A stretch of 64,000 bases of DNA from assembly GCF_001591505.1 (NCBI RefSeq), contig NZ_BCVA01000011.1:1-64000 (forward strand). The letters run 5' to 3'. The DNA comes from Neobacillus niacini NBRC 15566. GTDB lineage: Bacteria > Bacillota > Bacilli > Bacillales > Cytobacillaceae. The notes below the pieces were generated by a model, which was not told where the DNA came from, ran no database searches, and was given only the letters and a program-made list of their open reading frames with translations. A program made the position numbers and the translations under genes. This document shows, one piece after another, positions 33,486-41,786 of this stretch; the first letter of the stretch is position 1; every line of letters begins with the position of its first letter.

Positions 33486-34898
33486 ATGAAAAAGAAATTG
33501 ATTACAACATCTGTGGCGCTAATGATAACTTTTAGTGGAATGAGTATTCCTACTTTAAATATAACGACAAATCATGCAGCAGCTGCCACAACGGCAATAC
33601 CTAACCCTTATAATAACCAAGCTGCAGTTGACGCTAAAGCAGACCAAATCATCGCAACAGCGAAGGATTTAATCGGAAAAGCTACGTACGGTACGAAGAA
33701 ACTAACCTACCCTTATCAATTTACTTGTGCAACATTTGTAAATTATGTATTTGCGCAAAATGGTGTTGATATAGCGACTGAGACAGAAGAATATATGATG
33801 GAACAAGGCTATGAAGTTCCAAGAGATCAACTACAAAAAGGTGACCTCGTTTTCTTTGACGCTAATCCAACTAATACTGATCCTACCGATCATCTTGGGA
33901 TCTATATTGGCGATAATAAGATTATTCACATGGCAAACCCTGAATTAGATATTACCATTTCTGATTTGGATAGCACTTCTTATTACCGTAACAATTATGT
34001 GAAAGCGAAAAGAGTACTTCCTAGTCTCTTATCAGCAAATCCTGCTACAAAAGGTGACCAAGTGGTGGCTGGTTACTTCGCTTTGAAAGACAAGGTGAAA
34101 ATTAATTCAACAACGAATAACGCAGCAACTTCAACCTTTACAAATGCGGGATTAATTGATCATATCTATAAGACAGCAGGTATTAATTTAGGTACAACAA
34201 ACATGACTGAGCAAATGAAATTAGGTGAGCCCGTTTCTAAGGATAATCTAAAAAAAGGTGACCTTGTATTCTTCAACAATACTACAGGTTCTAACACACC
34301 AGCTTTAGTAGGTATTTACGGAGGCGACCATCGTTTACTTTTAGCATCTACTGCCTATGGAACTGTGACTAGAATTTTGTTCCTGCCTTATTATAATGAC
34401 TTGCACTATATTACTGCGAGACGTGTGATTACGGAAACACCAGTAACAACTACAGCACCTGCACCAACGCCAGCACCTGCACCAACGCCGGCACCTGCAC
34501 CAACGCCGGCACCTGCACCTGTAGTGCCAACTAAAGCTGATTCTATTGTTACTACTGCTACAAGCCTCATAGGAAAAGCAAACTTTGGCTATGTTTATAA
34601 TGAAAGTACGTTAACATTTACGCCTGGTGGTTTTACAAAGTATGTTTATAATCAGCATGGGATAAACTTAAAGTCAACTCTAGCCAGTTACCAAGCTACA
34701 TTAGGACAGCATGTCGAGAAGGCTAATCTTCAAAAAGGCGATTTAATTTTCTTTGGCGGAACAACCATTAGCAACGTAGGAATCTATATAGGTGATAACC
34801 AATTCATCCATCTAATTAGAGGTAAAGGAACCATCAAAGAAACTTTAAATTCTGATTGGGCAACGCAAAATTACAAAACTGCCCGCCGAGTTTTATAA
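33486..34898 (+). CDS. Secreted protein with three NlpC/P60 domains, only the first intact
   Basis: A 470-residue protein with a signal peptide (MKKKLITTSVALMITFSG, cleavage near ANHAAAA-like HAAAA). Domain 1 (about 45-180) has catalytic Cys81 (FTCATFVNY), His136 (DHLGIYIGD) and His148 (IIHMAN), so it should cut peptidoglycan stem peptides. Domain 2 (about 190-317) has TSTFTNAGLIDH and ALVGIYGGD, losing Cys and His. After an APAPTP linker, domain 3 (about 350-470) has TPGGFTKYVY and SNVGIYIGD, again without Cys or His, though the fold markers LQKGDLIFFGG and FIHLI persist. Domains 2 and 3 may bind wall or regulate. No SH3 or LysM is present. GAGGAG sets the start. It follows the Mur ligase gene by 121 nt. 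Confidence 0.88.
   Translation: MKKKLITTSVALMITFSGMSIPTLNITTNHAAAATTAIPNPYNNQAAVDAKADQIIATAKDLIGKATYGTKKLTYPYQFTCATFVNYVFAQNGVDIATETEEYMMEQGYEVPRDQLQKGDLVFFDANPTNTDPTDHLGIYIGDNKIIHMANPELDITISDLDSTSYYRNNYVKAKRVLPSLLSANPATKGDQVVAGYFALKDKVKINSTTNNAATSTFTNAGLIDHIYKTAGINLGTTNMTEQMKLGEPVSKDNLKKGDLVFFNNTTGSNTPALVGIYGGDHRLLLASTAYGTVTRILFLPYYNDLHYITARRVITETPVTTTAPAPTPAPAPTPAPAPTPAPAPVVPTKADSIVTTATSLIGKANFGYVYNESTLTFTPGGFTKYVYNQHGINLKSTLASYQATLGQHVEKANLQKGDLIFFGGTTISNVGIYIGDNQFIHLIRGKGTIKETLNSDWATQNYKTARRVL
34455..34520 (+). repeat. 18-bp coding repeat, APAPTP linker
   Basis: Three units of GCACCTGCACCAACGCCR (34455-34508) plus a partial fourth encode APAPTP repeats that link domains 2 and 3. Near identity of the units means copy number may vary between strains. 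Confidence 0.9.
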
Positions 34899-34901
34899 AC
34901 G

Positions 34902-34930
34902 AAAGAGGAGCAAATTTGCTCCTCTTTTTG
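34902..34930 (+). terminator. Intrinsic terminator after the NlpC/P60 gene
   Basis: AAAGAGGAGCAAA (34902-34914) pairs with 34915-34927 with almost no loop, then a T run. May also serve the convergent acetyltransferase. Confidence 0.85.
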
Positions 34931-34937
34931 TTATAGT

Positions 34938-35321
34938 TCATATTCTTTTTTCCACATAAGTTATACTCTTTCTTTTTCCAGTTGCGACAAAATCATTTTT
35001 TAAGTAAAGTCTCAAAGAATAAGGAGTACACTTTGCTTTAATAAGATTCTTATTTAAGGTTTCCACATACTTGTCCCGTTCTTCAAATAAACGTTTGTAA
35101 ATACCCTTCCCCCTAAATTCTTTTCTAACAAAATCCGTATTGTAATAAACAAATGTTTCCTTTATAACACATGACACAATACCCACAATCTCTTCTCCAT
35201 ACTTGGCGCCAAACCAAATTGTATTTTCTGTATTCCTAATTCTCATATTTCCCCTGAGTACGTAAGGCACAATTGGAGATATTTCATGAAATGTCATCAG
35301 AGAAATGGTAATATTCATCAT
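34938..35321 (-). CDS. GNAT-family N-acetyltransferase
   Basis: A 127-residue protein, short for the family. The acetyl-CoA-binding motif A is FVRKEFRGKGIYKRLFEER, carrying R-x-x-G-x-G. GEEIVGIVSCVI is the preceding strand pair. The substrate is unknown. ATG 35321 follows GGAG with 6 nt; a second ATG is directly after it. Convergent with the NlpC/P60 gene, so possibly unrelated to it. Confidence 0.8.
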   Translation of the reverse strand: MMNITISLMTFHEISPIVPYVLRGNMRIRNTENTIWFGAKYGEEIVGIVSCVIKETFVYYNTDFVRKEFRGKGIYKRLFEERDKYVETLNKNLIKAKCTPYSLRLYLKNDFVATGKRKSITYVEKRI

Positions 35322-35410
35322 CCTCAACTCCAGCAGATATTTAGTACCTTTGATACTATATGAAAAGGATTTATAACTTGTCTGTGTAAAGATACCGGAT
35401 AGATGGCCTA

Positions 35411-35440
35411 AAAAAACACACGGTGAATATTTTCACCGTG
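35411..35440 (-). terminator. Intrinsic terminator of the lplJ unit
   Basis: CACGGTGAA (35419-35427) pairs with TTCACCGTG (35432-35440), and an A run at 35411-35416 gives the U tract on the minus strand. Confidence 0.85.
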
Positions 35441-35447
35441 CTGAACT

Positions 35448-36434
35448 CTAATAAATTAGGTCGATAAATTCTTCTTTTGATACGTTTCCGAAATAATAAG
35501 TTATGTCGACATCTTTAAGTACAGCTTCTAGCTCACTTTTTTCATAGCGAACATGCTTTAGTTTAGTTTCAATATCACTTACATCACCAACACCAAAAAA
35601 GTCGCCATAGATTTTACAGTTCTCGATGACTCCTTTATCAACATCCAAGCGGACATCTATGTGCCCCACTGGGAAACGATGAGAATGCTGAAGATTGAAT
35701 TTCGGCGATTTCCCGTAGTTCCATTCCCAATTCTGGTAGCGTTCCTTGGATAGTTGGTGGATTTTCTCCCAATCCTCTTCCGTTAGTACATATTCCGTTA
35801 CCGCTTGCCCTTGGAAGATAAACTTCAACAAGGCAGAACGAAACTCTTCAATCGTCCATTTATCTGTCAAGAATTCTGAAATATTAGCCACTCTACTCCG
35901 AACAGACTTGATTCCCTTGGATTCAATTTTGTCTTTCTTCACTCTTAAGCTTGAGACAATGTGATCCATTTCCGAATTAAAGAGAAGCGTCCCATGGGTG
36001 AACATACTCCCTCTTGTTGAGAACTGAGCATTCCCTGATATTTTCCTGCCCTCAGCTAAAATATCATTTCTACCACTTAATTCTGCATTAACTCCCATCT
36101 GTTTCAGTGCCGCAATTACAGGCTCTGTAAACTTGCGGAAGTTATGAAAGCTATCGCCGTCATCTTTTGTGATAAAGCTATAATTAAGATTGCCAAGGTC
36201 GTGATAGACGGCTCCCCCGCCAGACAATCTGCGTACCACATGGATACCGTTACTCTCAACATACTCTGTATTAATTTCTTCTACTGAATTTTGGTTTTTT
36301 CCAATGATAATTGATGGTTCATTTATGTAAAATAATAAATAGGATTCATTAATATCGAGATTTTTTAACGCATACTCTTCAATGGCAAGATTTATTCTCG
36401 GGTCGGTAATACCTTTATTATCGATAAATAACAT
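35448..36434 (-). CDS. lplJ: Lipoate-protein ligase
   Basis: A 328-residue enzyme that activates free lipoate with ATP and attaches it to GcvH and 2-oxoacid dehydrogenase E2 domains. RRLSGGGAVYHDLGNLNYS and GRKISGNAQ carry the lipoyl-AMP site and the catalytic Lys. The C-terminal accessory domain (about 250-328) is present. Length and locus match B. subtilis LplJ (YhfJ). It follows the metallo-hydrolase yhfI by 15 nt, so they are co-transcribed. Confidence 0.93.
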   Translation of the reverse strand: MLFIDNKGITDPRINLAIEEYALKNLDINESYLLFYINEPSIIIGKNQNSVEEINTEYVESNGIHVVRRLSGGGAVYHDLGNLNYSFITKDDGDSFHNFRKFTEPVIAALKQMGVNAELSGRNDILAEGRKISGNAQFSTRGSMFTHGTLLFNSEMDHIVSSLRVKKDKIESKGIKSVRSRVANISEFLTDKWTIEEFRSALLKFIFQGQAVTEYVLTEEDWEKIHQLSKERYQNWEWNYGKSPKFNLQHSHRFPVGHIDVRLDVDKGVIENCKIYGDFFGVGDVSDIETKLKHVRYEKSELEAVLKDVDITYYFGNVSKEEFIDLIY

Positions 36435-36449
36435 ACTTTCTTCCCCTTC

Positions 36450-37184
36450 TTATAGTGAAATGGTTTGAAATTCTTCTGCTAGTTTTATTATACCAGTATA
36501 TTCTGTACTAGCTTCACTAATCAGCTTAGATAAATCTCCGTAATGCGGCAAATGGGTTAAAATCAATTGTTTAACACCGGCTCTGGCAGCAAATCTTCCC
36601 GCGTCAATGCTATTCATATGTCCCGCAGACTTCCCATTTTGGTGTTGATAAAAATTACATTCACATAACAATAGATCAGCACCTTTAGTAAACTCAATAA
36701 ATTCTTCTTTAAAGGAACTATCTGCTGTGTAAACAATTGACTTTCCGTTTGCTTCTATCCTCATGGCATAGCAAGCCACTGGATGATCTGTTTTTAAAAA
36801 GGAAACCTTAAAGGGTCCAACAGTAAGCACTGCATTAGGTGAATATGTAATTCCCTTTGTAATTTCTTTATAGGTTAACTTCGTAAATTCCGCATTGTCC
36901 AATGAGTGTCCATAGATTGGTAATGTCGGAAAACTCTTTCCTAAGAAGCCCTGGATTAACCGAGCGTGCTGCAGGACTCCAATATCCGCAATGTGATCTG
37001 GATGATAGTGAGAAACTAAAACAGCGTCGAGCTCTTCCGGCTCAATGATATTTTGCATTTTTGCAAGAATGCCGCTGCCACAATCAATCAATAGTTTAAA
37101 TTCTTCATGTTCCAGTAAATACCCTGAACTTGCGCCATTTTGTTTTGGGTATCCGCCCCAAAACCCAATAATTGTTAACTTCAA
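36450..37184 (-). CDS. yhfI: MBL-fold metallo-hydrolase (YhfI)
   Basis: A 244-residue hydrolase. HYHPDH is the HxHxDH zinc motif; LLIDCGSGILA precedes it, VYTADSSF and LILTHLPHYGD complete the site. The pattern is close to RNase Z-like and phosphodiesterase branches of the beta-lactamase fold, but the substrate is unknown. Length equals B. subtilis YhfI, also next to lplJ. Confidence 0.88.
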   Translation of the reverse strand: MKLTIIGFWGGYPKQNGASSGYLLEHEEFKLLIDCGSGILAKMQNIIEPEELDAVLVSHYHPDHIADIGVLQHARLIQGFLGKSFPTLPIYGHSLDNAEFTKLTYKEITKGITYSPNAVLTVGPFKVSFLKTDHPVACYAMRIEANGKSIVYTADSSFKEEFIEFTKGADLLLCECNFYQHQNGKSAGHMNSIDAGRFAARAGVKQLILTHLPHYGDLSKLISEASTEYTGIIKLAEEFQTISL

Positions 37185-37201
37185 CTAAATACCCCCTTGG
37201 T

Positions 37202-37233
37202 TAAAAAAAAGAAGCTATTTATAAAACAGCTTC
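37202..37233 (-). terminator. Intrinsic terminator of hemEHY
   Basis: GAAGCT (37211-37216) pairs with AGCTTC (37228-37233). An eight-A run at 37203-37210 gives the U tract on the minus strand. Confidence 0.75.
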
Positions 37234-37237
37234 GCGT

Positions 37238-38668
37238 TTATTCTTTAACATTTAGATACTCTAATACAGATTTTACAGCTTCTTCACCTTGATCAATACA
37301 ATCAGGAAGCCCTACACCGCCGAATGAGGCACTCGCTAAAAAGACACCTGGAAGCTCTGATTTGATATGCTTTCTGATGGTCTCTAAACGCTGTTTATGT
37401 CCCACTGTGTATTGCGGCATGGAATCCTTCCAGCGTGAAACAACAGCAAACTCAGGCTGCATTCCAATATCCATTGTCCTGCTTAAATCATCAAGAACAA
37501 TCTGAATAATTCTATCATCAGAAAGATCAACTATCGTTTCGTCTCCTGCTCTTCCTACATAACAGCGAAGCAGCACCTTACCTTTTGGAGTAGAATGAAC
37601 CCACTTTTTATGTGTCCAAGTGCAAGCTGTTATTGAATAATCACCATTTCTAGATACAACAAATCCTGTGCCGTCAATATCATTTTTTATTGCTTCTTCA
37701 GGAAATGCCAGAGCCACCGTTGCCACAGATGTTGACGGTACTGACTTAAAAGGATCAAAAAAACGATAGTCTGAAAACATAGATTGAGTTATTTTATGCG
37801 GTGTTGCCGCAACAATACAATCCGCAATCAATGTTTCACCGTTATTCAGATATAGCTCATATAGATGATTAGTCTTTGTAATTTTATCGACTCTGTGCCC
37901 TTTTAAGATTGATTTAGGGTCCAGTTTCGCTTCAATACCTTCTGCAAAGGACTGAAGGCCAGACTTAAAGGTTAAAAATACCCCTTTTTTCTTCTCAGCA
38001 GGTTGATTTGCTATCGGTTTGGATGGTGTGGTTTTCTTCATCCCAAGGATAAGGCTGCGATATTTTTGTTCAACCTCATAAAATTGTGGAAAGGTTGACA
38101 TTAAACTCATTTGATCAATATCACCCGCATAAATACCCGATAATAACGGTTCAATTAAATTTTCAACTACCTCATCGCCCAACCTTCTTCGAAAAAACTC
38201 ACCTAAAGATTGGTCAGTATTTCCTGCGGACCTTGGTAAGATAAAATCCGCAGCTGCTCTTAGTTTACCTGGTATTGAAAACAACCCCGTCGTTATAAAT
38301 GGTCCTATTTCAGTCGGAATACCCATAATGGAGCCCCCAGGCATCGAATAGAGCTTGTCATTTACAAGAACATAGGATTTCCCGGTAGAATTAGATACCA
38401 GCTGCTCCTCCATCCCTACTTCCTTAGCAAGTCTAATCATGCTCACTTTTCTAGCTAAGAAGGAATCGGGACCTCTTTCAATGGTGAAACCGTCTCTTAT
38501 CACGGTTTGCATTTTACCTCCGAGACGTTGTGAAGCTTCGATCAATTTGATTTCAAGAGGCAGCTTTTTATCATTTATGATTTTTTGAAGATAGAATGCC
38601 GCAGTAAGGCCCGCTATTCCGCCCCCAATAATGGCTACCTTCTTTTTTTCTTCCGTCACGGATGTCAC
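37238..38668 (-). CDS. hemY: HemY, coproporphyrinogen III oxidase (protoporphyrinogen oxidase family)
   Basis: A 476-residue FAD enzyme. The dinucleotide motif VAIIGGGIAGLTAAFYL is near residue 12, ERGPDSFL follows, and GVGLPDCIDQGEEAV closes the FAD domain. In Firmicutes it oxidises coproporphyrinogen III to coproporphyrin III in the coproporphyrin-dependent heme route. Third gene of hemE-hemH-hemY; 10-nt gap from hemH. Confidence 0.95.
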   Translation of the reverse strand: MTSVTEEKKKVAIIGGGIAGLTAAFYLQKIINDKKLPLEIKLIEASQRLGGKMQTVIRDGFTIERGPDSFLARKVSMIRLAKEVGMEEQLVSNSTGKSYVLVNDKLYSMPGGSIMGIPTEIGPFITTGLFSIPGKLRAAADFILPRSAGNTDQSLGEFFRRRLGDEVVENLIEPLLSGIYAGDIDQMSLMSTFPQFYEVEQKYRSLILGMKKTTPSKPIANQPAEKKKGVFLTFKSGLQSFAEGIEAKLDPKSILKGHRVDKITKTNHLYELYLNNGETLIADCIVAATPHKITQSMFSDYRFFDPFKSVPSTSVATVALAFPEEAIKNDIDGTGFVVSRNGDYSITACTWTHKKWVHSTPKGKVLLRCYVGRAGDETIVDLSDDRIIQIVLDDLSRTMDIGMQPEFAVVSRWKDSMPQYTVGHKQRLETIRKHIKSELPGVFLASASFGGVGLPDCIDQGEEAVKSVLEYLNVKE

Positions 38669-38678
38669 CCTTCTTTCT

Positions 38679-39626
38679 TTATTCTGATTGCAATTGGCTG
38701 GATAATTTTTTTAGTATGACCGTTGCCATAGCATCAATTAAATCATCATGTGCGTTCGGCATTTCAGGACGGTAGTATTTTGCTCCTACCTCCTCTGCCG
38801 CTATTCTACACTCATAATCGTTATCATAGAGGACTTCCAAGTGTTCGCATACAAAGCCCACTGGCGCATAAACAAATGCTTTATAGGAATGTTCTTTTGC
38901 TAAGTCCCTCGTTAAATCCTGTACGTCTGGTCCTAACCATGGATCAAGAGTGTTCCCCGCACTTTGCCAGCCAATCGTATATTTAGTGACACCAGCATGT
39001 CTTGCAATTAAATCAGCGGTTTCCTGAAGCTGGCTTGGATAAGGGTCACCAAACTGTAAGATTTTCTCTGGAAGACTATGCGCTGAAACAATCATCATAG
39101 CGTCATTTTTTTCTTCTTGGGGCATTTGATCATATATTTCCTTAATTCTATCTGCCCAGTAATTAATAAATTTAGGTTCATCATACCAGCTATCAACGGA
39201 AGTAATTTTAATACCTCCAAGTTTTTCTGCTTCTTCATTTGCCCTGTTATTATAGGACTTAATGCTAAAAGTGGAATAATGAGGCGCCAATACAATACTA
39301 ATTGCCTCTTTCATTCCATCTGCGTGCATTTCCTTAACAGCATCCTCGATAAATGGTTCAATATGCTTTAAGCCAAGATACATTTTGAATTGTATTTCAT
39401 CTTGAAGCTTATTAAGATGTTCTTCTAGTTTTTTTGCCTGCTCCATCGTAATTTTAGCTAATGGTGAAATACCGCCAATTGCTTCATAGCGATTTCTTAA
39501 CTCTTCAATCATTTCTGGAGTAGGCTTTCTGCCACGGCGAATATGTGTATAGTAACGTTCCAAGTCATCTAAATGATAGGGGGTACCGTATGCCATTACG
39601 AGTAAACCCATTTTCTTTTTCGTCAT
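38679..39626 (-). CDS. hemH: HemH/CpfC, coproporphyrin ferrochelatase
   Basis: A 315-residue enzyme inserting Fe2+ into coproporphyrin [14 protein letters not shown] is the family start; the metal ligands are His in [10 protein letters not shown] and Glu in [15 protein letters not shown] 39626 is preceded by GAGGTG; the GTG at 39635 lies within it. It is soluble and lacks the C-terminal [2Fe-2S] tail of some lineages. Confidence 0.95.
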   Translation of the reverse strand: MTKKKMGLLVMAYGTPYHLDDLERYYTHIRRGRKPTPEMIEELRNRYEAIGGISPLAKITMEQAKKLEEHLNKLQDEIQFKMYLGLKHIEPFIEDAVKEMHADGMKEAISIVLAPHYSTFSIKSYNNRANEEAEKLGGIKITSVDSWYDEPKFINYWADRIKEIYDQMPQEEKNDAMMIVSAHSLPEKILQFGDPYPSQLQETADLIARHAGVTKYTIGWQSAGNTLDPWLGPDVQDLTRDLAKEHSYKAFVYAPVGFVCEHLEVLYDNDYECRIAAEEVGAKYYRPEMPNAHDDLIDAMATVILKKLSSQLQSE

Positions 39627-39707
39627 CTTCCGCACCTCGTTTTTATTTCTTGCTGCTTTATCAAAAATGAAGATTTCATCCTATGTTAAGGGCTCATATC
39701 AGGATTT

Positions 39708-39740
39708 AGAGGGCCTCTAATTTTTTAGGGCCCTCTTTTT
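39708..39740 (+). terminator. Plus-strand terminator-like hairpin between hemE and hemH
   Basis: AGAGGGCC (39708-39715) pairs with GGCCCTCT (39729-39736), then TTTT on the + strand only. It is antisense to the hem operon; no plus-strand gene nearby explains it. On the minus strand no U tract follows, so hem readthrough is expected. Confidence 0.6.
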
Positions 39741-39804
39741 CATGCATATTATATTGTGCCAAAAAAACACTTATCTTACCAATATTAACACTCGATGACA
39801 GTAT

Positions 39805-40851
39805 TTATCTGCTTCGTTTTGAGGCAGAATACTCATGGACAAATGAAGTTAATTTCTTTAAGGTTGCAGGGTTTACGGATGGGAAAACGCCATGGCCAAG
39901 ATTAAAGATATAGCCGCCCTGAGCCATCCCTTGGTCTAAAATTGCTTTAGCTCTTTCTTCAATCACTTCCCAAGGGGATAACAGGATTGCTGGATCGAGA
40001 TTACCTTGAACCGTTTTATGAATCCCCATTTCTCTTGCTTGTTGAATCGGAAGACGCCAGTCCAATCCAACTACATCAACCGGAAGGTCATTCCACTCTA
40101 AAGCAAGATGACTCGCACCTACTCCAAACATAATAAGTGGAACATTCTCTTCTTTCAGTTCTGTGAAAATCCTATTCATGACTGGCTTAATAAAATAGCG
40201 GTAGTCCTCGACATTTAGAGCTCCAACCCAAGAATCAAAAATTTGAATCGCTTTAACTCCGGCCGTAATTTGTGATTTCACATATGTAATAATCATATCA
40301 GCAAGTTTTTCCATAAGCGCAAACCATGCTTTTGGTTCTGAGTACATGAATGCTTTCGTCTTATTATAGTTTTTCGAAGGTCCTCCCTCAATCATATAAC
40401 TAGCGAGCGTGAAAGGAGCCCCGGAAAATCCAATTAAAGGTACTGACAATTGTTCTTCGGTTAATAATTTAATCGTATCTAAAACGTATGGTACATCCTC
40501 CTCCGGATGAATTTCTCCAAGTTTTTCAACATCTGCTAATGATGTAATTGGATTGTCGATGACAGGACCAATTCCTGATTTTATTTCAACCTGCATACCA
40601 ATCGCCGGCAGCGGCGTCATGATATCTTTATAAAGTATAGCCGCATCAACATTGTACTGCTCTACTGGAAGGCGGGTTACATACGCACAAAGCTCAGGCT
40701 GGTGAGTAATTTCAAATAATGAGTACTTTTCTTTAATTTCTCTGTACTCTGGCTGTGAACGACCTGCTTGACGCATGTACCAAACTGGGACATGATCTGT
40801 CTTTTCTCCTCTTGCTGCTTTTAAAAATGTATCGTTGATTTGCTTCATCAT
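39805..40851 (-). CDS. hemE: HemE, uroporphyrinogen III decarboxylase
   Basis: A 348-residue enzyme converting uroporphyrinogen III to coproporphyrinogen [19 protein letters not shown] and [16 protein letters not shown] carry the active-site Arg and Asp residues; [17 protein letters not shown] and FNLGHGVFP are also conserved. The ORF is open to 40908, but AAAGGTGGA lies 9 nt upstream of ATG 40851, which fits family length. First of hemEHY, with an unusually long 178-nt gap to hemH. Confidence 0.95.
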   Translation of the reverse strand: MMKQINDTFLKAARGEKTDHVPVWYMRQAGRSQPEYREIKEKYSLFEITHQPELCAYVTRLPVEQYNVDAAILYKDIMTPLPAIGMQVEIKSGIGPVIDNPITSLADVEKLGEIHPEEDVPYVLDTIKLLTEEQLSVPLIGFSGAPFTLASYMIEGGPSKNYNKTKAFMYSEPKAWFALMEKLADMIITYVKSQITAGVKAIQIFDSWVGALNVEDYRYFIKPVMNRIFTELKEENVPLIMFGVGASHLALEWNDLPVDVVGLDWRLPIQQAREMGIHKTVQGNLDPAILLSPWEVIEERAKAILDQGMAQGGYIFNLGHGVFPSVNPATLKKLTSFVHEYSASKRSR

Positions 40852-41083
40852 GTAAATAAATCCACCTTTCAAAAGACATGTCTCGTTATATTCTAATATA
40901 TGTAGCAAAAAATTAACAACTTTATAGAGTACATAGCACTGTTTTCACTATATCGATTATTCCTATTTATGTATAGGTTACAATGGAAAGTGTCAAAAAA
41001 AAGTCGTTTTTATGTAGGAATGAATTTATATAAGTTAGGGAACATACCCTTATAAATAAAAATTAACGAATGAGGTAATGAAA

Positions 41084-41578
41084 ATGAATGTATATATCAC
41101 CACAGGGACTTTTGAATACTTGAAAGGAATAGAAATGACGTATCCTTCTGAATCAATGGCAACCATGGTTAACCAAGATGGTGCCCTCCTGTTGCATGAA
41201 ACTAGTAAAACGTCAGTATTTAAGGAGCCAAGGAAATATGAGATATTAGAATCATCAGGGTTAATTGGGAAGGAAGGCTTTGCTGTTATAAACAACATAC
41301 CAATAACAGAAGAAAGCGTCCCTCTATTTGAACACCAATTTAAGGATCTTCCCAGCCTGCTAGAGAAAGAAAAGGGTTTTATAGCCATTCGAGTCCTACG
41401 CCCTTTATCATCAAATACTTATATAATCCTAACAATTTGGGAAAGTGCGATTACCTTTGAAAACAGAAAAACACTTTTGGATTCTGAGATAAAAAAAGCT
41501 TATGAAAATGTTAAACACTCACACATATTTACTAGCGCACCATATGTCAGCAAATATACTATCGTTACTCCACAATAA
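41084..41578 (+). CDS. hmoB: HmoB-like heme monooxygenase (ABM domain)
   Basis: A 164-residue protein with a C-terminal antibiotic-biosynthesis-monooxygenase fold (about 65-160: FAVINNIPITEES, FIAIRVLRPLS, YIILTIWESAITFENR). B. subtilis HmoB (YhgC) has the same length and lies near hemE; it breaks down heme and releases iron. ATG 41084 has GAGGT 7 nt upstream. Divergent from hemE, which suggests shared heme control, though no Fur box is evident. Confidence 0.88.
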   Translation: MNVYITTGTFEYLKGIEMTYPSESMATMVNQDGALLLHETSKTSVFKEPRKYEILESSGLIGKEGFAVINNIPITEESVPLFEHQFKDLPSLLEKEKGFIAIRVLRPLSSNTYIILTIWESAITFENRKTLLDSEIKKAYENVKHSHIFTSAPYVSKYTIVTPQ

Positions 41579-41605
41579 GGTTTCAAAATAAATCCCCGAC
41601 ACTTG

Positions 41606-41634
41606 GTCACATGAACCTCTCATGTGATCTTTTT
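41606..41634 (+). terminator. Intrinsic terminator of hmoB
   Basis: GTCACATGA (41606-41614) pairs with TCATGTGAT (41620-41628) with one G-U, then CTTTTTT. Confidence 0.85.
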
Positions 41635-41786
41635 TGCTTTTTCCTACACTTGATTTGGTCACATTTTATAAATAAATTTTTTTAAAAACCTCTCACCACA
41701 GAAATCTTATTTCATATTCTGTATTACATCCAAAGGGCGAATTACCTAATTATTGCACTTAGATGAAGATGAAAGGAGGTCATTGT

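Noticed and set aside
41579-41786. Riboswitch or T-box before the permease
   Set aside because: Only the hmoB terminator is seen; no conserved riboswitch or T-box elements.
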